From Datura wrightii (taxonomy: Eukaryota; Streptophyta; Magnoliopsida; Solanales; Solanaceae): a DNA stretch of 64,000 bases. How positions within the stretch are numbered: position 1 is the stretch's first letter; every line of letters starts with the position of its first letter. The DNA is taken from assembly GCA_035772735.1 (NCBI GenBank), contig JASDFA010000001.1, positions 86,763,501 through 86,827,500 on the forward strand. The letters are read 5' to 3'. Both the position numbers and the translations under genes were made by a program. Below are positions 34,398-44,388 of this stretch, piece after piece. The notes under the pieces were generated by a model. The model was not told the DNA's origin, searched no databases, and was given only the letters and a program-made list of their open reading frames with translations.

Positions 34398-35869
34398 TGT
34401 TGCGCTCGTATCGCTGCTCGGTATATATTAAAAACCGACACGCAAGTGTACGTGGTCAAACAAGTAATAAAGTGGCTAAGTAGCCAAGTATCGATCCAAG
34501 GAGGCTGCTCTAGATATGCAAAACTGCCTAGTTTACTATATCTCTATTCTATTTCTAACTATGTTAACAACAATCCAACCAAGATTTGAGTGAGTTTTGT
34601 TTCTAAACTAATTATATACTAAAATTAATAACTACTATTTACGTTGAATTTAGACAATGGATATGCACATGCCAAGGTTAAGAACGAGTAATGAACTTGA
34701 TAATCATGATAATTTGGTCATCCTCTTCTTCATATTGCTAGCCAAGAACGTTTGCCTAGAAATTAAAACTTCCGTATTTAATTTCACTTTAGAATCATAA
34801 ACCATCCGTCTACATTGTTGTGATCAAATGCAATTTATGACCTAACACTCCAATTCCGGTTCCTAAATTGACTAATACGGCTTTCAAGTATATTTCTATC
34901 AAGAAAGCACATCAAAACCCAATTTTCCCAAATCAAGTTAAGAACAATACCCTATTAATTCACAACTTTCCAATTTCATGCTCTCTCGAGTGAAATTGGA
35001 CTTTTTAGATATACATTAATGGTGGCCAATCAATAATGTAATAAATACAAGAATTAATAGAACAACATGCAAGAAGAAGAAGAAACCATATCAATTATTA
35101 CCAACATTCATTACACAAGTTCAAAACCTCAGCAAGAAAGGAATTAGCCACTCATTCTTGGATTAATCATCCTAGAATGAGTGTTAATCATGCATACAAT
35201 TGAAGGAAAGAAGAAGGGAAGAGAAGAAAACTCTTATCTTTTCTATTCTTCAACTGCCACAAAACCACGTTCCTGCTCTCCACTTCTGAACTCAAGCTCA
35301 AAAAACTAAAACTAAAAAAACTCTCCTTTAAAAATAACCTAAGTGTGCTACTTATACTAGTGGGAAATTTTTCACGGAATAACAAGCAACGTGTCACGGA
35401 GGCCAACGCGGAGCACTGCCTCCGTGACACGGCGTGGACGCGGACCCTCTCTGGAAATTGCAGGGTCCGGATAATTGGCCTCAACGTGGCACGGAGGCCA
35501 TCGCGGAGGCCTATCTCCGTGCCATGGAGCTGACGCGCAGGCACACTGGAAATTGCCACTTTTATTTCTGCCCAGGCAGTGTGCTACCGCGATGGCAGCG
35601 TGGCACGGCTCCATCGCGGAAGCACTGTAAAATGTGCCATCCAAGGCCTTTTCCACGCTCGCATCCCAGTCCAACTCCGACATAGTTCCAACACGCATTT
35701 TAGCTCCTCAAAATCACATTATCCTGCAAAACAAATGCTAATCATGTTGGTTAGTATAAATTCGCATTTTATTACCAAATACATGATATTATATACACAT
35801 TGCACAACCAACAAGGTAAAAAATGATACGTTTGAGTATCACTTGGGCATATAAATCTGCCCAAGATCA
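34398..35869 (-). repeat. Element D 3' LTR
   Basis: 1,472 bp from TGTTGCGCTCG to CTGCCCAAGATCA, nearly identical to 42912-44383. ORFs of 60-120 codons within it, seen in both strands around 35190-35700, arise from the GC-rich palindrome array and are duplicated in the other LTR. They are not genes. Confidence 0.96.
35347..35628 (-). promoter_or_regulatory. Element D 3' LTR promoter: palindrome array and TATA box
   Basis: Reading the minus strand, GC-rich inverted repeats precede a TATA-like GTATAAGTAGC (35347-35357). The nearest pair is GTGTCACGGAGG (35391-35402) with CCTCCGTGACAC (35419-35430), which form perfect 12-bp arms around a 16-base spacer containing CGCGG. Further pairs lie at about 35480-35530 and CCGCGATGG/CCATCGCGG at about 35588-35620. 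The layout (array, about 40 bp, TATA) is the same in all LTRs of this family. Confidence 0.75.
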
Positions 35870-35907
35870 CTTACCCCACACTTAAATCCTTGTTCGTCCT
35901 CGAACAA
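35870..35907 (-). other. Element D polypurine tract and stem-loop
   Basis: Minus-strand TTTAAGTGTGGGGTAAG abuts the LTR start TGATCTTGGG. Adjacent at 35890-35907 is TTGTTCGTCCTCGAACAA, a perfect stem (6-7 bp) with the loop GAGGAC on the minus strand. Confidence 0.88.
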
Positions 35908-37690
35908 CACATACACAAATCATGCACATCACATCTCAACCTTTGTCACTATGGTGCAGCCATTTACGTTACGGTCATACCGATTATTCGATTTTTGCAA
36001 ATCATCAAGAAAACATGCTTGGTCGTACAAGACAATGACCTTAATACATCGAGGCTTCCTAGACTTTTAAGAATTGATTCTTGATATCGGCAAACTCTTG
36101 CAAATCAACTAATCAAGAGATCCGACACGAAAATCAATCTTTCATCAAGCATGTACCCTCACAACTCGAGAGAAACTTCCCCTTTTTATGTTCATGCAGC
36201 ACACAAACATGCAAGTAGGGGCATATAAAAATTAATTTCACTCTCTCTCCCAAAAGAATTCACATGCATCATGTCATGACCCATAGGCTTGCCCTTAGTG
36301 TATTACTCCACTAATATAAAGAAATGCAATGTAGGATCAAATAGGACTTTTAATGGGTTGTAACTGGGCTATGGATCTAGTATATATATATTGGATTAGC
36401 CAATAATAGTCGCTAGCATCCTTAAGCGCCTTTTTAACTCATTCCCATCAACGCATGGACATTGTTCCTCTCTTTTCTCTTTTTCTCCCATTCATGCTGG
36501 TTTACTTTCATACAGCCATTTCATCAGGTACACTTGACACAAAATAGAAGGTTTTCCTGTACCCTCAATTTCATTTAATTACAACGGGTGCCTCTTCAAC
36601 ATCATCTTTTCTTTCCTCACTTTGATTTTCTTTTCTTTTCACTCTTTTCACTCTTTAACACTTTGGGAAACATTTTCTGTTCTTTATGAGCACTTAAGAG
36701 CTTCTTAAAGACTTTAAGGCTAATGAAAAGAAGGCATAAAGCTTAGTTTATACAATTCTGGACAAAAGAAAGAAATCGGCTAAAGGCTCAACGGGCTGAC
36801 TAGGGTATACAACATATAAAAAGGTAGAATTTGACAAGAAAAAAAAATGGAAACTAACGGTTAAAACAAAGAAATGCCTACATCCTTTCCAACACTACAC
36901 CTCCTTCATTTCGTTTTGTATACACACCAGGCAAGTTCTAGACAATTCACAATGACATGGAATAGCAAAACCTCACTCACACTTCATGCACATGCTCGAA
37001 TCAAGATGCATTCACAGACTCTTTAATTAGTCAATTACATGAATTGAAGATTAAGCCTCAATCATAATGAACCAAATTCTATAGCCTAGGTAACTCAACA
37101 TATTTACACAATTGCATGCTTTCAACCGAATCATTTTCACATTTCGAACATCAATTACAACACGCAACGAAATTTTAGCAACCATAAGCAACTACAGTTT
37201 ATTGATGCAATCCACCAAAGAAACTAAAAACAAAACATCTACTCCTATCGACTACATTTCCCTTAAGACGGTCGTCATCCATCCATCATAGGGAATGGTC
37301 ACTAACTATGACATCGGTTCAATGGGACTATTCTCGGTAAAAGAACCGAAAACAAACTCCGAGAAACCCAAAAATAAAACTTCAAAATTTTTGCAACACA
37401 TCGATCATTTCGATAGAAAATATTTGCAAAATATGTTGATAAATGCAAAATCTTTTCGCAAAAATTTTGAAAAATATCGATCATATCGATAGAAAAAAAA
37501 ATATTTACAAAATTTACAAAATATTAACAAAGGGAACCATAACTTTCAAAACACACATCATCAGCCACAACAAAAATATATACACATAGATCACAAAATC
37601 AGTTCACAACAACAGGGAAAGCACAGACATACATAAACATCAAGGAAAAATTATACAGCAAGTTTAGAGCCTATTACCCAGCACCTAACT
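35908..37690 (-). other. Element D 3' non-coding region
   Basis: About 1.8 kb between the env-position ORF and the polypurine tract, without a convincing ORF on either strand. A block at 37247-37345 (containing CCCTTAAGACGGTCGTCATCC) is almost the same as 44508-44606 of C, although sequence around it diverges and C lacks about 780 bp here. An AT-rich section at 37390-37500 has two ATCGAT-rich direct repeats. Confidence 0.7.
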
Positions 37691-37697
37691 ACTCCCC

Positions 37698-37733
37698 ACC
37701 CCACACTTAAATCGAACACTGTCCCTAGTGTTC
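37698..37733 (-). other. Polypurine-tract-like copy with hairpin after the D ORF
   Basis: Plus strand ACCCCACACTTAA (37698-37710) repeats the core of the true polypurine tract. It is followed at the same spacing by a hairpin GAACACTGTCCCTAGTGTTC (37714-37733), a 7-bp stem with a 6-base loop. It lies 45 bp after the ORF stop. Element C has the same arrangement at 44857-44893. Confidence 0.7.
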
Positions 37734-37777
37734 ACAACAATACAAAGCACAAAATTTTGGGTGGTGAAACTCCCTGC

Positions 37778-38998
37778 TCAGTCGAAATATTCGACTTCCT
37801 CATCCGGTGCTGCGGCCTCGTCGCCCATCTCCGAATCTGCTCCATCGTCGTCATCGGACTCTACATCAGAGTCCTCACGACGTGTCTCCTCATCAGTAGG
37901 GACGTCGTCATCAGTCGGCTCCACAAAGGCTGGCCCCACCTTGAATAAAGCTCTGGCGTTCTCGCCAAAGGGGTAGTCCAGCTCCAGCTGCCATAACTCA
38001 TCCTCGGTGGCTGGTCTCCCACCTATCCGTAGCTGCAGCATCTTCATGCCGAACATACGGGCCATATACTGGTCATCACGAGCATGTCGCTCGCCCAGAG
38101 TCAGCACCGGTCCGTGTGTCGTGTCGGGGGCCTTGGTCTTTGTCACATCAAGGGCCCTCCGCTCCAACTGCGGAATGTAATCCAAGGCTTCTTTCTCAAT
38201 GTCGAGGCCTCGGAGGAAGGTGGTGATGAGTCCGCCAAACCCGTATCTGTGGCCCTGGTGTAGTCTGGCTCTCTTCATGGCGGATATTATGACTGCCCCT
38301 ACATTAATCTCAAGCCCTTTCATAAGGGCATACACCAGGCAGACACGGTCCTGGGTCACATCTGTCATATGCACTCCCGGGATCAAACACGAACATACAA
38401 TTTTTAGCCAGATTCTGGCCTCCCTGTTCATCTGCGAATAAGGCAGAGTCTGGTGGTAACCCCTCTCTTTGTGTCTGCTCCATCGGGCTGTGGATCGAGC
38501 CCCACACAACGTACGTCTGATGTCGGCGTACGGTGGGGTGATGTTTAACTGGCGGAGGACGTGGGCGTCTGTGTCCCGCGCTCCAATGATGGCATTCAGC
38601 TGCTGGGGTTCCAGAGTGACAATCTGCCCTCTGATTTTAATAGTGTGGCTCCTGATGGCCGGGTTCCAGTTGGCGTAGAATTCCCGGACCAAGTGAAGGT
38701 TGCACTCCTTGGGCTCCTGAAAAATAAAGCTGAGCCCAGCTGCCTCAATCCTCTGTACAATGCGAGGGAACTCCTGTGCAAGTGGTTCCCTTGCAATATG
38801 TTCCTCCGGGAAGTACTTGTTCTCCTTATGCTTTGCGTACCATTTCTTCCCTTCATTGGTGACCTATCGTGTCCCGTATCGGCGGTGTTGACCGTGTGGA
38901 ACAGCAGGTGCAGCTGGGACAGCAGTGCCCAGTCTCATTCTCTTTCTGCCGGTGCCTGAGGTTGAAGCACCCTTGCCTTTATCTTGTCGGCTGGCCAT
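37778..38998 (-). pseudogene. Element D env-position ORF, plant transposon protein
   Basis: A 406-codon frame from ATG 38998 (MASRQDKGKG) to the stop at 37778, open except for one TAG at codon 45 (38866-38864). C has TGG there, so the stop is a single Trp-to-stop change. A basic low-complexity N-terminus is followed by a globular region (about residues 95-300) with LVREFYANWNP, NAIIGARDTD, ARIWLKIVCS, a DRVCLVYALMKG segment and GGLITTFLRG. These resemble the 'putative plant transposon protein' domain (Pfam, from memory PF20167). The C-terminus is strongly acidic (about residues 360-406). I see no signal peptide or membrane segment, so it is not an envelope protein in appearance. The function is unknown. 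Confidence 0.8.
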
Positions 38999-39840
38999 TG
39001 TACCTATCAATTTACACAAACAAGCACAACGTTAAGCTAAAAACTTGCTAGCTTCGGCTAAGGTCGGGTTAAACAAAATTTACCCCACACTTAGTCTCTA
39101 ACAATATTTACAACATTTTAGCAAGGATAGCTCTATTTACACCCCAAACACAATCAACTATAAACATGTTGCTTAGTGCGTTCACAAAAATTCGACAGCA
39201 TAACGGCTAGCGAACTACTCAGACTTCATACAGCTAACCCAATCCTACTATCGACAGCAATTCAACCATCGCACAAGCAACAAAACAACCACAAACTAAA
39301 AACAACTAGAAAAATATTTCGTATACAAGCTAATCTAAACAATCTAACCAATTCACACATTATGCAATTTCCCACAAAAATTCGAGAATTAGTCGTCTTT
39401 GAACATTTACACACTATTTACCATGACTTATCTCAAATAATAAACACCCCCCGGCATTGAATTCACCAAACAATCAAGTTGCCCGAGTCAAATTCAACAA
39501 CCCAAGCCCTAGGATAGAGTTCGACAATCAATTTCGAATTATTTACATAATCGACAAGTTCAAATGCCAAATACAACAATCCGAACATAATCAATCACAA
39601 CATAATTCACCATCATGTTTAATTTCTACCTAAGGTGGTATGTCTCACCTTACATGCCCAAAATTGACAAAAATCGCCAAAAAATTGAGTTAGACGATGA
39701 AAACATACCTTGGAACTGAAGAATCGACGAAAACTTGACGTTTTCCTTGCCTATTAATGTGGAACGTTGCTTGGGGGTAGGGGAATGGGTGTTTTTGTCG
39801 CGGAGGGTAGAGGGAATGGGGGAAAATGGGCGAAAGTCGG
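38999..39840 (-). other. Leader between internal promoter and D ORF
   Basis: About 840 bp with no ORF of interest. A third polypurine-tract-like copy (plus TACCCCACACTTAG, 39081-39094) lies about 80 bp upstream of the ORF start. If the TATA-like box at 39841 is used, this would be the 5' untranslated region of an ORF-specific transcript. Confidence 0.55.
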
Positions 39841-40046
39841 GGGTTTATTTAAAGGAAACACGCGGGTCACCCGGAAACCCGGTGTGACCCGGCACTAGGA
39901 TAAGGGCAACGTGTCACGGAGGGTAACGCGGATCCCCTCCTCCGTGACACGGAGCCAACGCGTTGGCTTACTGGAATTTTAAAAAATTCCAGATTTGCCT
40001 TCAACGTGTCACGGAGGTCAACGCGGAGCATTGCCTCCATGACACG
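39841..40046 (-). promoter_or_regulatory. Putative internal promoter of element D
   Basis: Minus-strand order: GTGTCATGGAGG with CCTCCGTGACAC (40045-40034 and 40017-40006); a perfect hairpin CTGGAATTTT/AAAATTCCAG (39971-39992); the 12-bp palindrome CCAACGCGTTGG (39955-39966); CCTCCGTGACAC/GTGTCACGGAGG (39950-39939 and 39922-39911); a GGGTCAC/GTGACCC pair (about 39864-39890); then the TATA-like CCTTTAAATAAACCC (39855-39841). This repeats the array-then-TATA layout of the family's LTRs, but inside the element and upstream of the env-position ORF. Promoter activity is inferred. Confidence 0.6.
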
Positions 40047-40330
40047 GCGCCAACGCGCCAGTGCTCTGTTTCACCATCAAATTTTATTTTTCATACCTCG
40101 CCTCGTTTCCTCGATTCCAAGTATTTTTCCTCCAGTATACCTGAAAATCAACTCACTAAAGAAAAATTGGTTAAATTCATAGATTCCCTACTAAAAAATA
40201 AAAAATTTACTAAATTACTAAATAAAAAAAAATTTACTAAAAAAAACGCAAATCTAAGCCTAGTCAAGAAAAAGAAAAGAAAATAGAATAAAAGAAAAAC
40301 TTTACACTAAGGAAAGAAAAAAATATTTTT

Positions 40331-40348
40331 CACGGGTTGCCTCCCGTG
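40331..40348 (-). other. Conserved hairpin after protease in D (loop AGGCAA)
   Basis: CACGGGTTGCCTCCCGTG is a perfect 6-bp stem around AGGCAA (minus strand), followed by CAGCGCC as in C. It lies 40 bp after the end of the gag-PR frame; in C it follows integrase. It therefore marks the right edge of the deletion that removed RT, RNase H and IN. The next 280 bp (40047-40330) is A-rich and non-coding. Confidence 0.75.
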
Positions 40349-40388
40349 CAGCGCCTAGTTTAACGTCGCGGCTCGACAGCCTTTATGC

Positions 40389-42747
40389 TCAAGTTTCTAC
40401 TAGGGAGATGGACGATTTGTCCCGATCATGGTCATCTCCCCAGTAGTTCTCAACCTTGTCTGGTGGCCTACCTAGTAACTCTTGGGAATCACTCAATCCA
40501 TTTGCATTCCCATGATCAATCATGTTGATCATCGAGAGTTCCTTATAGACAGTTGGGAGCTTAGGTGCCTTGTACACGTCGAACACCTCAACCTTGTCGT
40601 GTGCTCGCATTGTGAGTTGACCCGCAGCTACATCGATCAATGCCTTTCTGGTTGCCAAAAAGGGTCGTCCCAAAATAAATGGGACTTCCACATCTGGTTA
40701 AAAATCCAGAACAATGAAATCTACCGGAAAAATGAGGGAGCCTACCTGCACTAGCACATCATCAACAATGCCATCCGGCTTAGCTAAAGACCTGTCTGCT
40801 AGCTGCAAGATCACTGTTGTAGGTCTAGGACTCCCTAGCCCTAACTTTCTGAATACCGAAGATGGCATCAGATTTATACTTGCCCCCAAGTCGCATAACC
40901 CACGAGCTCGGATACTTTGCCCAATCGTCAGCTTGATAGTAAAACTTCCAGGATCCTTCAGTTTAGTGGGCAACCTGTTCTGAATACGGGATGTGCATTC
41001 CTCCGTTAAAGCCCCCATGGCATACTCAGTCAAGCGACTTTTGTTGGCCACGATGTCTTTGATATACTTCGCATATTTTGGCACACCCTGCAAGACATCA
41101 ACAAGAGGTAAGTTAACATGTACCTGTTTAAGTACCTCCATGAATTTCTGGAAACACGCCTCCTCCTTGTGTTTCTTAAGACGTTGAGGGAACGGGGGTG
41201 GAGGCCTTGCTGGTTCAGCTTCTTTGGTCTTCCCCGTATCTGAGGTTTGTTCTCCCTCAACATCTGCTGCTCCTGACTTCTGAGGTGGTCTTTCCGGTTC
41301 CACCTCCTTTAATTGTAAACCACTCCTCGTGGTCACTGCATTTACCTGCTTAGGATTGGGATCCGTGTCGCTAGGTAGTCCTCCCCTTGGTCTAGTATTT
41401 TGGGCACTAGCAAATTGCCCAAACTGATATTCAAGAGCCTTGGTTGCCAATTGATTGTTCTTTACTTCGGCTGCCAATTTGACATAGTCAGCCTGCAATT
41501 GTGCCTGGTTGGCAATCATGGTCTTGAACATTTCCTCAATAGTCGGTGATGGTGGTGGAGGAGGGGCATTGTGATTTCTAAACTGATTCTGATAGCCTTG
41601 TTGCCCTCCTTGGTTTCTGTGCATACCCTGCCCTGAACCCTGGCCTTGTTGATTGTTGCTACCCCAAGAAAAATTTGGATGATTCCTCCAGTTCGAGTTG
41701 TAGCCACCACCAAACTGCTGTTGATTCCTCTGTGCATTGCCCACAAAGTTGATAGAATCAGGATTTGCACCACAGCATTCAGCTGAATGCTCACTACTAC
41801 CACACACTTCACACCACATCTGTTGGACTGCATTAACTGAGGTTGAAGGCTGGTTCAAATTCATATTGCTGAAGTGAGTGTTTAACTGATTTTGCAAAGC
41901 AGCTATCTGTGCAGCGATAGCTGTGAATCCATCCACTTCAAACACTCCCGCTGCTTTCCTTGCTCCACCTCTTGAAGAATCTGCATTCCATTCCGGATTT
42001 CCTTGTGAAATTCGGTTGAGCAAAGTGTACAGCTACTCATAAGTCTTCTCCAGCGCTTGCCCTCCAGCTGCTGAGTCTAACAAAATTTTAGTGTGGGGTT
42101 CCAAACCCTCAATGAAAGTGTGTACCAACACCTCGTTTGACTGATGATGATGAGGACAGTCTCGCAACATGGACTTGAATCTTTCCCAGGCTTGATAAAG
42201 ATTTTCTCCTTCCCTCTGTTTAAAACTTAGAATCTGATTTCTAAGTTTAGCTGTTTTACCTGAAGGGAAAAATCTGATCAAAAACTTCCTTGCAAGATCA
42301 TCCCACGTTGATATAGAGTTGGGTGGCTCAGCTTTTAACCACCTCTTGGCTTCACCAAGTAAGGAAAATGGAAATAAGTTGAGCCGAACATAATCAGGTG
42401 ACACTCCAGCGGGGATGTAAGTGTCACTTATCTCCAAGAAGTTCTGGATCTTCGTGAGGGAGACCGGTAAACTGCCCGCTAGTGTGCAAAAGTTGCACCA
42501 TAATTTGCTTTAACTCAAATCTCCCCCCAGGCTCTGGTTTGCGGATGCTGGAATGTACATTATTAGCGTGTGGGATTGCCACGTCGGGAACCGGCCTGGC
42601 TGCTACTTCCTCGGGCACTAACACTGCCCGCACAACTGGTGGATTTGGTTGCTCCATCATAGATTGTTTAAGCAACTGCAGCTTCTTTCGAAGAGCTTCT
42701 CTACGTTGACTGTGCAATTCACGTTCTGGCTCTATGTAAGATTCCAC
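40389..42747 (-). pseudogene. Element D gag-protease
   Basis: Gag starts near 42747 (EPERELHSQRREALRKKLQLL coiled-coil-like N-terminus; exact start unclear). A 14-bp deletion relative to C near 42440 shifts the frame. After it 42437-42033 and 42023-40698 are one frame with a single TAG (GAG in the C copy). Features are the capsid motif RKFLIRFFPSGKTAKLRNQI, a CX2CX4HX4C knuckle (CEVC...H...C, near 41820-41775), a Gln/Asn/Gly-rich stretch, Pro-rich PPPPFPQRLKKHKEEACF, and protease with DLGASINLMPSSVF (near 40880) and EVPFILGRPFLATRKALIDV after one TAA at 40697. There are three lesions in total. It ends at 40389 with no RT following. Confidence 0.88.
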
Positions 42748-42887
42748 CAGCTCTTTGTCCCTTGCCAGTGTTCACAGAAATAAAAATCTGCAAAATACAG
42801 GCTAAGACCAAGTTGTTAACACTTAAGAAAATAAAAATACAAATACAGTAAATTTACACTAAACACAATTTTACAAATCGCCTAGCC

Positions 42888-42911
42888 TCCCCGGCAACGA
42901 CGCCAAAAACT
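42888..42911 (-). other. Element D primer-binding site (tRNA-Asp type)
   Basis: Plus TCCCCGGCAACGACGCCA (42888-42905) is the complement of TGGCGTCGTTGCCGGGGA, one base from the sequence pairing with the 3' end of plant tRNA-Asp. Six bases (AAAACT) separate it from the LTR terminus. Confidence 0.88.
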
Positions 42912-44383
42912 TGTTGCGCGCGTATCGCTGCTCGGTATATATTAAAAACCGACACGCAAGTGTACGTGGTCAAACAAGTAATAAAGTGGCTAAGTAGCCA
43001 AGTATCGATCCAAGGAGGCTGCTCTAGATATGCAAAACTGCCTAGTTTACTATATCTCTATTCTATTTCTAACTATGTTAACAACAATCCAACCAAGATT
43101 TGAGTGAGTTTTGTTTCTAAACTAATTATATACTAAAATTAATAACTACTATTTACGTTGAATTTAGACAATGGATATGCACATGCCAAGGTTAAGAACG
43201 AGTAATGAACTTTATAATCATGATAATTTGGTCATCCTCTTCTTCATATTGCTAGCCAAGAACGTTTGCCTAGAAATTAAAACTTCCGTATTTGATTTCA
43301 CTTTAGAATCATAAACCATCCGTCTACATTTCTGTGATCAAATGCAATTTATGACCTAACACTCCAATTCCGGTTCCTAAATTGACTAATACGGCTTTCA
43401 AGTATATTTCTATCAAGAAAGCACATCAAAACCCAATTTTCCCAAATCAAGTTAAGAACAATACCCTATTAATTCACAACTTTCCAATTTCATGCTCTCT
43501 CGAGTGAAATTGGACTTTTTAGATATACATTAATGTTGGCCAATCAATAATGTAATAAATACAAGAATTAATAGAACAACATGCAAGAAGAAGAAGAAAC
43601 CATATCAATTATTACCAACATTCATTACACAAGTTCAAAACCTCAGCAAGAAAGGAATTAGCCACTCATTCTTGGATTAATCATCCTAGAATGAGTGTTA
43701 ATCATGCATACAATTGAAGGAAAGAAGAAGGGAAGAGAAGAAAACTCTTATCTTTTCTATTCTTCAACTGCCACAAAACCACGTTCCTGCTCTCCACTTC
43801 TGAACTCAGGCTCAAAAAACTAAAACTAAAAAAACTCTCCTTTAAAAATAACCTAAGTGTGCTATTTATACTAGTGGGAAATTTTTCCCGGAATAACAAG
43901 CAACGTGTCACGGAGGCCAACGCGGAGCACTGCCTCCGTGACACGGCGTGGACGCGGACCCTCTCTGGAAATTGCAGGGTCCGGATAATTGGCCTCAACG
44001 TGGCACGGAGGCCATCGCGGAGGCCTATCTCCGTGCCACGGAGCTGACGCGCAGGCACACTGGAAATTGCCACTTTTATTTCTGCCCAGGTAGTGTGCTA
44101 CCGCGATGGCAGCGTGGCACGGCTCCATCGCGGAGCAACTGTAAAATGTGCCATCCAAGGCCTTTTCCACGCTCGCATCCCAGTCCAACTCCGACATAGT
44201 TCCAACACGCATTTTAGCTCCTCAAAATCACATTATCCTGCAAAACAAATGCTAATCATGTTGGTTAGTATAAATTCGCATTTTATTACCAAATACATGA
44301 TATTATATACACATTGCACAACCAACAAGGTAAAAAATGATACGTTTGAGTATCACTTGGGCATATAAATCTGCCCAAGATCA
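42912..44383 (-). repeat. Element D 5' LTR
   Basis: 1,472 bp from TGTTGCGCGCG to CTGCCCAAGATCA. Palindromic arms lie at 43905-43916/43933-43944 and 44101-44109/44125-44133, with a TATA-like AGTATAAATAGC (minus strand) at 43861-43872. A primary transcript would start just downstream of it. This copy has the better TATA box; the 3' LTR has one substitution in it. Confidence 0.96.
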
Positions 44384-44388
44384 GTAAG

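Larger units (their letters stand above)
34398..44383 (-). mobile_element. Non-autonomous Athila-type element D (9,986 bp, young)
   Basis: A complete insertion into C: flanks GTAAG at 34393-34397 and 44384-44388, LTRs of exactly 1,472 bp each, primer site, gag-PR, AGGCAA hairpin, internal palindrome array with TATA-like box, env-position ORF, polypurine tract. RT, RNase H and integrase are absent between protease and the hairpin, so D depended on enzymes from another element; a C-like element is the obvious candidate. The LTRs differ at only about 15 positions by eye (about 1%), so insertion was recent, roughly 0.4 million years ago at the commonly used rate of 1.3e-8 per site per year. Confidence 0.94.

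Noticed and set aside
35391..35430. microRNA precursor or intrinsic terminator from the GC-rich hairpins
   Set aside because: The arms are only 9-12 bp, too short for a plant miRNA stem, and they lie upstream of a TATA box in every copy. A bacterial terminator is out of place in plant DNA.
35188..35698. Overlapping ORFs of 60-123 codons on both strands around the GC-rich palindromes
   Set aside because: They recur in the other LTR of D (43702-44212), exist because palindromic GC-rich DNA lacks stops, and have no start context or domain.
38561..38959. 132-codon plus-strand ORF
   Set aside because: It is the antisense of the better supported env-position ORF and has no recognisable content.
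37778..38998. A host single-copy gene, or an envelope gene
   Set aside because: The ORF lies between the LTRs of D, has a sister in C at the same place, and shows no signal peptide or membrane segment. It is an element-borne plant-transposon-protein ORF.
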